45,956 nucleotides of DNA from assembly GCF_001580915.1 (NCBI RefSeq), contig NZ_LHZQ01000199.1, forward strand, positions 1-45,956, written 5' to 3'. This stretch comes from Acetobacter tropicalis (GTDB lineage Bacteria; Pseudomonadota; Alphaproteobacteria; Acetobacterales; Acetobacteraceae). Below the pieces are notes generated by a model that saw only the letters and a program-made list of their open reading frames with translations, had not been told where the DNA came from and searched no databases. The position numbers and the translations under genes are program-made. Below are positions 18,776-27,187 of this stretch, in pieces (positions within the stretch are counted from its first letter, which is position 1; every line of letters begins with the position of its first letter).

Positions 18776-20362
18776 TCAGGCCGTCAGAGCTTCGGGTTCA
18801 GCGCGGGTGCGCTTGACCAGCAGCTTGTTCAGCGCATGCACATAGGCGCGCACGGCAGAAACAACGGTATCGGCATCCGCGCCCTGACCATCCACCATCT
18901 TGCCATCTTCTTCCAGCCGTACGGTGGTGCGGGCCTGTGCGTCCGTGCCTTCCGTTACCGCACCGACGGAGAACAGGGCCAGTCGGGCTTCATGCGGGAA
19001 AGCGGTGCGCAGGGCGTTGAAGGCGGCATCCACAGGCCCGTTGCCAGAAGCTTGTGCGGCCACTGTCTTGCCATCCACATGCAGGGTCAGTTCCGCTTCA
19101 GAAGGCTTGCCGGACTGGGAAGCCAGGCTCAGCGCGCCAAAGCGGATGTGGTCGTGATCGCGCACTTCATCATCCACCAGCGCAACGATGTCTTCGTCGT
19201 ACACAACCTTCTTGCGGTCAGCCAGATCCTTGAAGCGGGAGAAAGCATCGTTCAGCTTGCTGTCTTCCAGATCGCCATAACCCAGTGCTTTCAGCTTGTC
19301 GCGGAACGCGGCGCGGCCGGAATGTTTGCCCATGACCAGAGAAGACCGACTCCAGCCCACGCTTTCGGGGGTCATGATTTCATAGGTGGCGGCGTTTTTC
19401 AGCACGCCATCCTGATGGATACCGCTTTCATGCGCAAAGGCGTTGCGGCCGACAATGGCTTTGTTGGGCTGCACGTCAAAACTGGTGATGGTGGCCAGCA
19501 TGCGAGAGACCTTCAGCAGACCGGGCGTGTTAATGCCGGTGGTGAAGGGGTACTGGTCATGCCGGGTGCGCATGGCCATGACAATTTCTTCCAGCGCAGC
19601 GTTACCGGCACGTTCGCCAATACCGTTGATGGTGCATTCAATCTGGCGTGCTCCACCCCGGACAGAAGCCAGCGTGTTGGCGACGGCCAACCCCAGATCG
19701 TTATGGTTATGGGCGGAGAAAATCACGCGCTCAGCACCCGGCACCCGCTCCCGCAGCATGGAGAAAATGCGTTCCATGTCTTCCGGCGTGGCATAGCCTA
19801 CGGTGTCTGGAATGTTGATGGTGGTGGCACCGGCCTTGATGGCGGATTCCACGCAGCGGCACAGGAAGTCTGGCTCGGTGCGGGAGCCATCTTCGGCTGA
19901 CCATTCCACATCATCCGTCAGGTTGCGGGCAGCCGTGTTACCGGTGGTGATCAGGTCCAGAACTGTTTCAGGTTCCATCCGCAGCTTGTATTTCATGTGC
20001 AGCGGAGACGTGGAAATGAAGTTATGGATACGCTTGCGTTTCGCAGGGGCCAGCGCCTCACCTGCCGCGGCAATGTCCTTGGCGCCGCCTGTGCGGGCCA
20101 GAGCACAGATTACCGGGCCGTTGGTGTTTTTTGCAATCTGGTGAACGGATTCAAAATCCCCTTTGGACGCAACGGGAAAGCCCGCTTCAATCACGTCCAC
20201 GCCCAGAGTGGCCAGAGCCTCGGCCATCCGCAGTTTTTCCGTCAGGTTCATGGAAAAACCTGGGGACTGCTCGCCATCGCGCAGGGTGGTATCAAAAATG
20301 ATAACCCGGTCGGCGCTCATCTGGCCAAAGGAGGGATGGGTAATGGTGTGGCTGGCTGACAT
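18776..20362 (-). CDS. leuA: 2-isopropylmalate synthase
   Basis: LeuA condenses 2-oxoisovalerate with acetyl-CoA, the first committed step of leucine synthesis, in the cytosol. From ATG 20362 it has 528 residues; this start has AAGGAC upstream and sits close to the catalytic domain. The HMGL-like TIM barrel shows the signature DTTLRDGEQSPGF and the metal-binding SAHNHNDLGLAVAN. The C-terminal regulatory LeuA dimerisation domain, the leucine feedback site, is present (FGALSLASQSGKPSEAELTL onward). A longer start at 20449 is possible but would run through the attenuator-like leader. It is preceded by a Leu-rich leader ORF. Confidence 0.97.
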   Translation of the reverse strand: MSASHTITHPSFGQMSADRVIIFDTTLRDGEQSPGFSMNLTEKLRMAEALATLGVDVIEAGFPVASKGDFESVHQIAKNTNGPVICALARTGGAKDIAAAGEALAPAKRKRIHNFISTSPLHMKYKLRMEPETVLDLITTGNTAARNLTDDVEWSAEDGSRTEPDFLCRCVESAIKAGATTINIPDTVGYATPEDMERIFSMLRERVPGAERVIFSAHNHNDLGLAVANTLASVRGGARQIECTINGIGERAGNAALEEIVMAMRTRHDQYPFTTGINTPGLLKVSRMLATITSFDVQPNKAIVGRNAFAHESGIHQDGVLKNAATYEIMTPESVGWSRSSLVMGKHSGRAAFRDKLKALGYGDLEDSKLNDAFSRFKDLADRKKVVYDEDIVALVDDEVRDHDHIRFGALSLASQSGKPSEAELTLHVDGKTVAAQASGNGPVDAAFNALRTAFPHEARLALFSVGAVTEGTDAQARTTVRLEEDGKMVDGQGADADTVVSAVRAYVHALNKLLVKRTRAEPEALTA

Positions 20363-20489
20363 GGAGAATGTCCTTAAGATATCAGTCTGGTCTGGTTTCT
20401 GGCGCGGGTCAGCGCCGCTTGTGCCGCACTTATGCGGAAACTCGTTCACTCGCCCCCTAAGCGTGACGGCACGAAGCCGCCGGGATCGC
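20363..20489 (-). promoter_or_regulatory. Probable leucine attenuator region before leuA
   Basis: Between the leader ORF stop and leuA several short hairpins can form on the minus strand: GGCGGC/GCCGTC with loop TTCGT just after the leader stop, CCGCA/TGCGG with loop TAAG, and GGCGC/GCGCC. There is no T-run, so a classical intrinsic attenuator is not proven; translational attenuation or Rho dependence are alternatives. The assignment rests on the leader peptide and the target gene. Confidence 0.5.
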
Positions 20490-20552
20490 TCAGGGGCTGA
20501 TTAGTCGAAGGAGAAGGTCCAGACGCAGGGCCACGCCGCCCGCCCGCGCCAT
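20490..20552 (-). CDS. leuL: Leucine-rich leader peptide upstream of leuA
   Basis: A 20-codon ORF on the minus strand ends with LRLDLLLRLISP and then TGA. Six of the 20 codons are leucine, including three in a row (CTT CTC CTT) and a CTA codon. It ends 127 bases before the leuA ATG. An in-frame ATG at 20597 would make it 35 residues. No good ribosome site precedes either start, but a possible -10 (TATGGT) just before 20597 suggests the longer form might be leaderless. This architecture is what transcription-attenuation leaders of leucine operons look like. The name leuL is by analogy. Confidence 0.7.
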   Translation of the reverse strand: MARAGGVALRLDLLLRLISP

Positions 20553-20604
20553 TTCGGCGCGCCGCAGAGACTCGGACGTGAACCAGACGGAATTCATGGC
20601 GCGC

Positions 20605-20632
20605 ACCATACAGTTTCAGAGCCTAAAAGCAA
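20605..20632 (-). promoter_or_regulatory. Candidate promoter of leuL-leuA
   Basis: On the minus strand TTGCTT (20632-20627) and TATGGT (20610-20605) are separated by 16 bases. Transcription would begin near 20598, just ahead of the leader ORF. The match is moderate. Confidence 0.35.
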
Positions 20633-20682
20633 CCATTCTGTGCCGGGAAAATGGGAGAGAGCATCCGGTTTTCCCTCTGGCC

Positions 20683-21759
20683 TCAGCGGGTGCTGACACC
20701 CCGAAGGTTGTGCAGCACATACAGCATCACCCCCAGCAGCACGGCGGCAAAGGTCTGGTGCACTGCCCCGGCCCAGACCGGCACAACCAGCAGCAGGGTG
20801 GTAACCCCCAGCGCGTACTGAATAAGCACGGCCCAGCCCAGCAGCATCAGCGCATTGTGGGCCTTGGCGCCAAGGCCGCGGGTGCGCAGGCCAACCAGCA
20901 GCACACATCCAATGGTCAGGGCTGTCAGGGTTGCCAGCAGGCGGTGGTCAAACTGAATGGCGGCCTTGTTGTCCACCCAGTTCAGCCAGAAGGGAGTCAG
21001 ACGCGCATAATCCTGTGGAATAAGGTGGCCGTCCATCAGGGGGAAGGTGTTGAACACGAACCCCGCATGAGTGCCTGCCGTAAAGCCCCCCGCTATAATG
21101 GTGATGCAGATCAGGCACAGAGCCGCCCAGACCAGCCTTTTGGTGCGGTGTGCAGCCGGCGTGGCGGGAACGGTCTGCGGCTGGGGCCAGCGGATGGAAA
21201 ACGCGGTCCATAGAACAGCCAGATAAAGGGCCAAAGCCGCGCTTAGGTGGAGCACCAGCCGCACAGGTTCCACGGCTGTGCTGTCTGGCCGGAAGCCGGA
21301 AGCGACCATGAACCAGCCAATGGCCCCCTGTAGCGCACCGAGAATAAAGAAAAGGAACAGTCGCAGCGCCAGTTTGCGGGTAATCATGCCGCGAATGGTG
21401 AACCATACCAGCGGCACAAAGAGCACCAGGCCCATCAGGCGGCCCCAGAAGCGGTGAATCCACTCAGCCCAGAAAATTTTCTGGAACCCTTCCAGCCCGA
21501 ATCCTTCATGTTGAAGATGATATTGCGGAATGGTTTTATACAGCGCGAACAGCCGCTCCCATTCAGCGTGGGAGAGAGGGGGGATAATGCCGCTGACAGG
21601 CTGCCAGTCCATGATGGACAGACCAGAGCCTGTCAGGCGCGTGACACCGCCAATGGCGATCATGCCCAGCAGCATGAAGCACAGGACAAACAGCCAGTTG
21701 GAAATCAGACGACGGTGATGGGGCGCCATGTCGGCATGACGCGGAAGGGAAGAGGACAT
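20683..21759 (-). CDS. ctaA: Heme A synthase (COX15/CtaA)
   Basis: CtaA converts heme O to heme A in the inner membrane; 358 residues with about eight helices, the length of alphaproteobacterial COX15-type enzymes. Recognisable segments are [20 protein letters not shown] then [20 protein letters not shown] (first helix and loop), [17 protein letters not shown] with the conserved His pair region, and in the second half [13 protein letters not shown] and [15 protein letters not shown] with further heme-ligand His. AAAGG 6 bases upstream supports start 21759. Its partner heme O synthase is not in the window. It is transcribed away from the VTT-domain gene. Confidence 0.95.
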   Translation of the reverse strand: MSSSLPRHADMAPHHRRLISNWLFVLCFMLLGMIAIGGVTRLTGSGLSIMDWQPVSGIIPPLSHAEWERLFALYKTIPQYHLQHEGFGLEGFQKIFWAEWIHRFWGRLMGLVLFVPLVWFTIRGMITRKLALRLFLFFILGALQGAIGWFMVASGFRPDSTAVEPVRLVLHLSAALALYLAVLWTAFSIRWPQPQTVPATPAAHRTKRLVWAALCLICITIIAGGFTAGTHAGFVFNTFPLMDGHLIPQDYARLTPFWLNWVDNKAAIQFDHRLLATLTALTIGCVLLVGLRTRGLGAKAHNALMLLGWAVLIQYALGVTTLLLVVPVWAGAVHQTFAAVLLGVMLYVLHNLRGVSTR

Positions 21760-21846
21760 GGCGGCCTTTTGCGCGCTGTTGCATCAGATGCCAAGGATTT
21801 AGACTGTGCTTGCGGCCATGGGCAAGAAGATGGTACCGCCGCACGG

Positions 21847-22563
21847 ATGGACCAGCCTGATCGCTCCACTTCCTCTTCGGCTCCCAGCTCTGCCGCACGG
21901 TTTCTGCGGCCCTTGCTGATGTTGGGGCTGTTGGTGGCGGGAGCGTTGCTTCTTCGCAACATACCGGCCCTGCGGCATATGCTGGATAGCACTGCCTTAC
22001 TGCGGGATGGCGTGTGGGGGCGTATGGTGTTTGTGGGCGGAGCGTCCCTGTGGTGTGCCTTTGGCCTGCCCCGGCAGGTTGCGGGCTTTGCCGCCGGGCT
22101 TGCCTACGGCGTGGGAGAAGGCACGGTGATGATAACACTTGCTTCCACCCTTGGATGTGTGGCAGGATTCCTCTGGGCGCGCTGGGGCGGTCAGGCCTGG
22201 GCGCGCGCCAGATTGGGGGCGCGGTTTGCGCGGATGGACGCCATGCTCAGCCAGCAGCCATTTTTGAGCATTCTTACCTTACGGCTGCTTCCGGTTGGGT
22301 CTGCGTTACTGCTGAACCTTCTGGGGGGTGTTTCGGGCATGAAGCTTCTGCCTTTTGTGGCCGCTACGGTGCTGGGGGGGCTGCCGCAGAACCTTGTGGC
22401 GGTGCTGCTGGGGTCTGGCATCCGGGTTGACGCTGTGTGGCAAGGTGTGCTTGGCGGGGGGCTGTTTGGCGTTTCCGCCCTGTTTGGCATGTGGTTATGG
22501 CGCAAGGCCCGTATTGCACGGCTGATGCCTGATAAGCAGGACCCTTCGGAAGGGAACGCCTGA
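21847..22563 (+). CDS. VTT-domain (SNARE-associated/TVP38-like) inner-membrane protein
   Basis: The protein has 238 residues from ATG 21847; the open frame continues upstream but that part overlaps ctaA and has no membrane signal. A Ser/Pro-rich N-terminus precedes several hydrophobic helices. The VTT/DedA-like core reads GLPRQVAGFAAGLAYGVGEG followed by a Gly-rich membrane stretch, and later FLSILTLRLLPVGSALLLNL, matching the conserved R-x-LPV/I-P/S pattern of TVP38/TMEM64 proteins. These are thought to be membrane transporters or lipid scramblases, so the exact role is unknown. It ends in a terminator that overlaps its own stop codon. Confidence 0.85.
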   Translation: MDQPDRSTSSSAPSSAARFLRPLLMLGLLVAGALLLRNIPALRHMLDSTALLRDGVWGRMVFVGGASLWCAFGLPRQVAGFAAGLAYGVGEGTVMITLASTLGCVAGFLWARWGGQAWARARLGARFARMDAMLSQQPFLSILTLRLLPVGSALLLNLLGGVSGMKLLPFVAATVLGGLPQNLVAVLLGSGIRVDAVWQGVLGGGLFGVSALFGMWLWRKARIARLMPDKQDPSEGNA

Positions 22564-22573
22564 GGGCGTTTTT
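22555..22573 (+). terminator. Terminator overlapping the VTT gene stop
   Basis: AACGCC (22555-22560) pairs with GGCGTT (22565-22570) around TGAG, which contains the stop codon, followed by TTT. A compact Rho-independent terminator. Confidence 0.7.
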
Positions 22574-22696
22574 CCTGTCCGGTAAGGCGTCATCCAGCGT
22601 GACGCAGTTCTGTGTTTCGTTTTTCTGCCTGTTTCTTTTGGGCTGGTTCCTTTTCTTTCTTTCCATCCTTTTTGTTTGTTTTCTGGAGCGCCGCAG

Positions 22697-23986
22697 ATGG
22701 CTTCTGCCTCCGTCTCGCGAGAATCTGTTTCCCAATCGGCTGTCTTTCCGCAGGGGGTGCCTGGCTGGGTGCCATTGCTGCTGGGGTTTCTGACAGCCGT
22801 CGGCCCGATCTCCACAGATATCTATCTGCCCGCTTTCCCTGCGATGGAGGATACCTTCCATACCGATGCCGGCAATGTGCAGATGACATTGTCCATCTGG
22901 TTTGTGGGGCTGGCCATCGGGCAGTTGAGTGTGGGACCTTTGTCTGACCGCTACGGCCGTCGCATGCCCATGCTGGTTGGCAATCTGATCTATACGGTCG
23001 CATCTGCTGTGTGTGCCTTCGCGCCGGATATCCTGACATTCTCCATCGCGCGGTTTGTGGCCTCTCTCGGTGCGTCAGCCAGTCTGGTTATCCCCACGGC
23101 GTGCGTGCGGGATATGGTGCCAGACCGGAATGCGGGCGCCAAAATGCTCTCCCGGCTGGTGATGGTGATGGGTGTGGTGCCCATTCTTGCCCCCATGCTT
23201 GGGGGGCTGGTGGTTGCCGTGGCGTCCTGGCGGGTGATTTTCTGGGCCTCTGCTGCCTACGGGGCCATCTGCGTGCTGTGCGTTCTGTTCCTGCTGCCGG
23301 AAACGCTGCCGTTCCAGAAACGGGTTGCGCTCTCTCCTGTCACGCTGGTCACACGGTACCTCACGCTGTTGCGGGATCGGGGATTTACCTCCCATGCCAT
23401 GGTGACGGGTTTTTCCACGTTCATGCAGTTCAGCTACCTGACGGCGGCGTCTTTCGTGTTCATCAAGATTTTCGGGTTCTCGCCGCTGCATTTTTCCATG
23501 CTGTTTGGCGTGTTTTCCGTGTTCATGATCGGCGCGTCCCAGGTGAACGGTATTCTGGTGGGGCGGATCGATTCGGCACGTTTGCTGCAAGGGGCCGTTA
23601 TTGTTTCCCTGCTGGGGGGAGCCCTGCTGGTGGCGGTTGTGGCGTGGGGGAAATGGTATGCAGGCCCTGCATGGCGGCATGATCAGGTGTGGCTGATGAT
23701 CGGGGCCATGCTGCTGACACTGGCCCCCACGGGCATTATTTTCCCTAACGCCATGATGGGCGCACTGGCGGACCATCCCAGTCTTGCTGGTGCGGCTGCG
23801 GCACTGGCGGGCACCATGCAATATGTTATGGGCGCGTTGGCCGGGGCACTGCTGGGCATGTTTCCAACCACATCCGCTCTCCCCATGGCGGGGTGCATGT
23901 TCTTTGGCACGGTCATGATGTTGTTTGTCTGTGCACTGCGGCCCAAGGCTTTAGAGGCACAATCACAGGAGAGCGGGGCAGGCTGA
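22697..23986 (+). CDS. Bcr/CflA-family MFS drug exporter
   Basis: The protein has 429 residues from ATG 22697, chosen for the GGAG about 9 bases upstream and because it leads directly into the first helix. Twelve membrane segments are expected. The family hallmark in helix 1 is clear: GPISTDIYLPAFPAMEDTF. Loop 2-3 has the MFS motif GPLSDRYGRRMPMLVG, and helix 5 has the antiporter motif C-like VMGVVPILAPMLGGLV. It would export drugs or metabolites by proton antiport. It is preceded by the VTT terminator and followed by a kinase gene; no regulator is adjacent. Substrate unknown. Confidence 0.93.
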   Translation: MASASVSRESVSQSAVFPQGVPGWVPLLLGFLTAVGPISTDIYLPAFPAMEDTFHTDAGNVQMTLSIWFVGLAIGQLSVGPLSDRYGRRMPMLVGNLIYTVASAVCAFAPDILTFSIARFVASLGASASLVIPTACVRDMVPDRNAGAKMLSRLVMVMGVVPILAPMLGGLVVAVASWRVIFWASAAYGAICVLCVLFLLPETLPFQKRVALSPVTLVTRYLTLLRDRGFTSHAMVTGFSTFMQFSYLTAASFVFIKIFGFSPLHFSMLFGVFSVFMIGASQVNGILVGRIDSARLLQGAVIVSLLGGALLVAVVAWGKWYAGPAWRHDQVWLMIGAMLLTLAPTGIIFPNAMMGALADHPSLAGAAAALAGTMQYVMGALAGALLGMFPTTSALPMAGCMFFGTVMMLFVCALRPKALEAQSQESGAG

Positions 23987-24098
23987 CGCACTTTTTTCGC
24001 CTTGTGGACAGGCGTTATGCGGCTTAGGCGCTTGACGGATGGCGTCAGGCTTGCACAGTCCTGATTTTCCGCAGCGGAAGAGGGAGCTTGTCGGTCCC

Positions 24099-26348
24099 AT
24101 GGCACGGCATCCAGCAAGACGGGCCCATGTTCTGGCACTTATTGGTGCCGGCCTGCTTATTGTAACGTTTGGTACAATGGGTATTGAACTGGGCAATGAA
24201 ATGGCCCGGCATGGGGATCTGGACCGGCAGAGTACTGCCGCCGGCAGCTATCTGCGTAATCTCCATCACGCCACCAGTGAAGCGCGTATCTGTTATTATA
24301 GCTGGCTGGCACGCAAGCAGGAGCAGGATGCAGCCTGTTACACCCGTGCCCTCAGCCAGCTTGCTGCCGCCCGCAGCGGGTATGATGGGTTCAAGGCCGT
24401 GCAACTGCGCGAAGGCGCGGGAAGAGCCGAACCCCTGACAGTAGTGGCGCACGAACTGGACGAAGTGGCAGGCTGGAAGCCAGAGGCAGCCGCCATGCCA
24501 GCGGGCGGTGAACAGGCTCTGACGGCGCTGGACAATAATCTCTCTGTTCTCAGTCATGTCAGCACCATGGATCAGGCTGACCGCGTGGCGAATATGCTGC
24601 GTAATACAAGCTGGCAGCGCAGGCTGGGGCTGTTGGGTATTCTGACGGGTGTGCTCAGTCTGATTTCCGCAGGCTGGGTGTTGGATCGTTCCTCTCTTGC
24701 CGCCGCACGGGCGGAAGCCTCATCGCGTGATCTGGCGCTGCGGCTGCGCGCCACGCTGGATAGCCTGAGCCTTGGCGTGGCGGTATTCGGTGCCGATGGC
24801 CGCCTCTGGCACTGGAATGAACAGCTTGGCACGGTGCTGGGGTTGGAGAGGGATTTCCTGAAATTCGGTCTGCCGTACGACACATTGAGTGCTGCGCTGG
24901 TGGTCGGTGGTGTCCCGCTGCTGGAACCTTTTGAACATATTGAGGCCAGTCTTTCCCTCGGCCAGTCTGTTCCGCCCGTGATGGTGGAATGTAAGGGGAT
25001 AAACGGGGCGGATCTGGAATTGTGCCGCACCCTGTTTTTTGCGCCGGATGGTGCGGCAGCCCGCCGTGGATTTGTGCTGACAGCGGCGGATATCAGCATG
25101 CGCCTGCGTAGTGAGCGCGCCTTGGGGGAGGCCCAGAAATTGCGCGCGCTGGGGCAGCTTACGGCAGGCATCGCACATGACTTCAAAAATCTGCTGACGG
25201 TTATTCTGGGCAATCTTGAACTGGCGGCAGATCATGATCAGCCAGACCATGTGGAGCAAAGGCAGGAATATCTTTCCGCCGCAACGCATGCCGGAAGGCG
25301 GTCAGAGGCCCTGACTGGCCAGTTGCTGTCCTTCATTCGGCGGCAGAGCAGCACGCCCGATTCGCTCTCTCTGTCTGATCTCTTCTCCTTTCTTGGTGGG
25401 TTGCTTGGCCGCATCATCGGGCCGCGTATTGTGGTGGAATGCGGCAATGGGTCTGATATCTGGCCTGTCAGAGCGGACCCCGCCCAGCTTGAGAGCGCAG
25501 TGCTCAATCTGGCCATCAATGCGCGGGATGCCATGCCTACGGGTGGGCGGCTGCGGATTGTGGCCCGTAACGTGACGTTCTCTGTCAACGCTGATCTGAT
25601 GAGCCTGCCCGTGGAAGACGGACGGAATCGTCGTGTTGTGTCAGACCCCACACCTCTGCCTGCCGGAGATTGGGTAAGGCTAGACGTGATTGATAGTGGA
25701 TGCGGCATGACGGACGAAGTGCTGCACCATCTGTTTGAGCCGTTCTTCACCACCAAGGAGGAAGGTGCTGGCACCGGGCTGGGGATGGCCATGGTTCTGG
25801 CCTTTTCCCAGCAGGTTAAAGGCCGGGTGGTTGTGGCAACAGGTGAGCGCCGCGGCACGGAGGTGTCTCTGTGGTTGCCGCGTGCCGTGGCGGTTGATGA
25901 GGTGACCGGGGTGCAGCAAACGCTTCTGCCGCGTGCCACGCCACCTGCGGTCAAACCGCAGGTGCGGCCCATTCAGGTGCTGGTGGTGGAGGATGATGCC
26001 GCGATTCGGGATATTGTTGTTACCATTCTCGGCATGGCGGGCCACCGCGTGCTGGAGGCGGCGGATGGAGAACAGGCATTCGATGTTGCCGCCTCGGCCG
26101 AAGGTAAGCTGGACCTGCTGGTGACAGACCTGCAACTGCCCGGCCCACTGGATGGATTGACGCTCTCCCGCGTGCTGGCTGGCCGGTATGAGGATCTGGC
26201 CGTGGTGTATATGTCGGGCGACCTGACGCCAGACAGCCCAAGCCCCGCTGGGGCCGTGGAGGGTGCGCACCTTCTGGCCAAACCCTTCCGGCGGGACGGG
26301 CTGATGCGGGCGGTGACCTCCGCCCTGAGTGCGCGGGCCGGGGTCTGA
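24099..26348 (+). CDS. Hybrid sensor histidine kinase with C-terminal receiver
   Basis: From ATG 24099 the protein has 749 residues; an in-frame ATG at 24039 adds 20. Start 24099 gives a basic tail (MARHPARRAHV) directly before the first membrane helix. Domains in order: helix 1, a periplasmic sensor of about 150 residues, helix 2 near residue 180, a PAS-like segment (RATLDSLSLGVAVFGADGRL), the HisKA box LGQLTAGIAHDFKNLLTVIL with the phospho-accepting His at about 360, the ATPase N box (NLAINARDAMP), G boxes (VIDSGCGM and GTGLGMAM), and a receiver with phospho-accepting Asp in LLVTDLQLP at about 677. It resembles the CckA-like hybrid kinase group. No separate response regulator is nearby, so the stimulus and output are unknown. 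Confidence 0.92.
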   Translation: MARHPARRAHVLALIGAGLLIVTFGTMGIELGNEMARHGDLDRQSTAAGSYLRNLHHATSEARICYYSWLARKQEQDAACYTRALSQLAAARSGYDGFKAVQLREGAGRAEPLTVVAHELDEVAGWKPEAAAMPAGGEQALTALDNNLSVLSHVSTMDQADRVANMLRNTSWQRRLGLLGILTGVLSLISAGWVLDRSSLAAARAEASSRDLALRLRATLDSLSLGVAVFGADGRLWHWNEQLGTVLGLERDFLKFGLPYDTLSAALVVGGVPLLEPFEHIEASLSLGQSVPPVMVECKGINGADLELCRTLFFAPDGAAARRGFVLTAADISMRLRSERALGEAQKLRALGQLTAGIAHDFKNLLTVILGNLELAADHDQPDHVEQRQEYLSAATHAGRRSEALTGQLLSFIRRQSSTPDSLSLSDLFSFLGGLLGRIIGPRIVVECGNGSDIWPVRADPAQLESAVLNLAINARDAMPTGGRLRIVARNVTFSVNADLMSLPVEDGRNRRVVSDPTPLPAGDWVRLDVIDSGCGMTDEVLHHLFEPFFTTKEEGAGTGLGMAMVLAFSQQVKGRVVVATGERRGTEVSLWLPRAVAVDEVTGVQQTLLPRATPPAVKPQVRPIQVLVVEDDAAIRDIVVTILGMAGHRVLEAADGEQAFDVAASAEGKLDLLVTDLQLPGPLDGLTLSRVLAGRYEDLAVVYMSGDLTPDSPSPAGAVEGAHLLAKPFRRDGLMRAVTSALSARAGV

Positions 26349-26515
26349 TTCGTCACGGTTCTCTCTTGCGGAAGGCGGGGGTGCGGGCTAGAGCGTGTGC
26401 CGGTTGCCATACAAGCCTTGATCAAAGGTGTGAGAGGCAGGATGAAACGGGCCGTCTGGCGGGCTGAGCAAGTAGCCCCGGCGTGCTGTACAAGCAGGAA
26501 GGAAGAGTACGGAAC

Positions 26516-27049
26516 ATGACGAAGCGCGAGGAGATTGATCTTAAGCGTTATATTCGGAATATTCCGGATTTTCCCAAACCCGGTATCCTGTTTTACGATA
26601 TTTCCACCCTGATGCGGGAACCGGATGCATGGCAGATCGCCATGGGGCGTCTGGCGCGTCAGGTTGCTCCGTGGGAGCCGGATATGCTGGCTGCTGTGGA
26701 ATCGCGCGGGTTTCTGACAGCCGCTCCGCTGGCGGATCGGCTTGGTTGCGGGCTTCTGATGCTGCGCAAACCAGGCAAGCTGCCGGGTGGCACTATTTCT
26801 CATACCTATGATCTGGAATATGGCAGCGATACGCTCCAGATTCAGGATGATGCCATCAAACCCGGCCAGCGCGTTGTGGTGATGGATGATCTGCTGGCAA
26901 CCGGCGGCACACTGGCGGCCTCCATCACGCTGCTGCGTAAGGCTGGCGCGAATGTGGTCGGGGCTTCCCTGCTGGTGGAACTGACAGGTCTTGGCGGCCG
27001 CGACAAGCTGGACGTGCCGGTTAAAAGTCTGGTTACGTACGAAGAGTAA
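26516..27049 (+). CDS. apt: Adenine phosphoribosyltransferase
   Basis: Apt salvages adenine with PRPP to AMP in the cytosol. From ATG 26516 it has 177 residues, the normal length; AGGAAGGAAG precedes the start, and the earlier in-frame ATG at 26483 is less likely. The N-terminus [20 protein letters not shown] is diagnostic, and the PRPP-binding loop reads [38 protein letters not shown] is the hood region typical of Apt. It stands alone, followed by a hairpin. Confidence 0.97.
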   Translation: MTKREEIDLKRYIRNIPDFPKPGILFYDISTLMREPDAWQIAMGRLARQVAPWEPDMLAAVESRGFLTAAPLADRLGCGLLMLRKPGKLPGGTISHTYDLEYGSDTLQIQDDAIKPGQRVVVMDDLLATGGTLAASITLLRKAGANVVGASLLVELTGLGGRDKLDVPVKSLVTYEE

Positions 27050-27066
27050 TACTGCCTGCTTCGGTT

Positions 27067-27098
27067 TGTTCTTTCTGATCATGCAAGCAGAAAGAACA
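27067..27098 (+). terminator. Perfect 11-bp hairpin downstream of apt
   Basis: TGTTCTTTCTG (27067-27077) pairs perfectly with CAGAAAGAACA (27088-27098) around a 10-base loop, 17 bases after apt. There is no T-run at its foot, so it is either a non-canonical terminator or an mRNA-end stabiliser. Confidence 0.45.
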
Positions 27099-27187
27099 TA
27101 CGAGGTTTGAGTACTGTTTTTCCTTGCCATGATGTATGTGAAACTCATGGCAGGATTACAGACCTCTGATGGCTGGCGACTGGCTGC

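Noticed and set aside
21454..21846. N-terminal extension of the VTT-domain ORF
   Set aside because: The open frame overlaps the divergent ctaA gene and has no membrane or signal character; ATG 21847 is the reasonable start.
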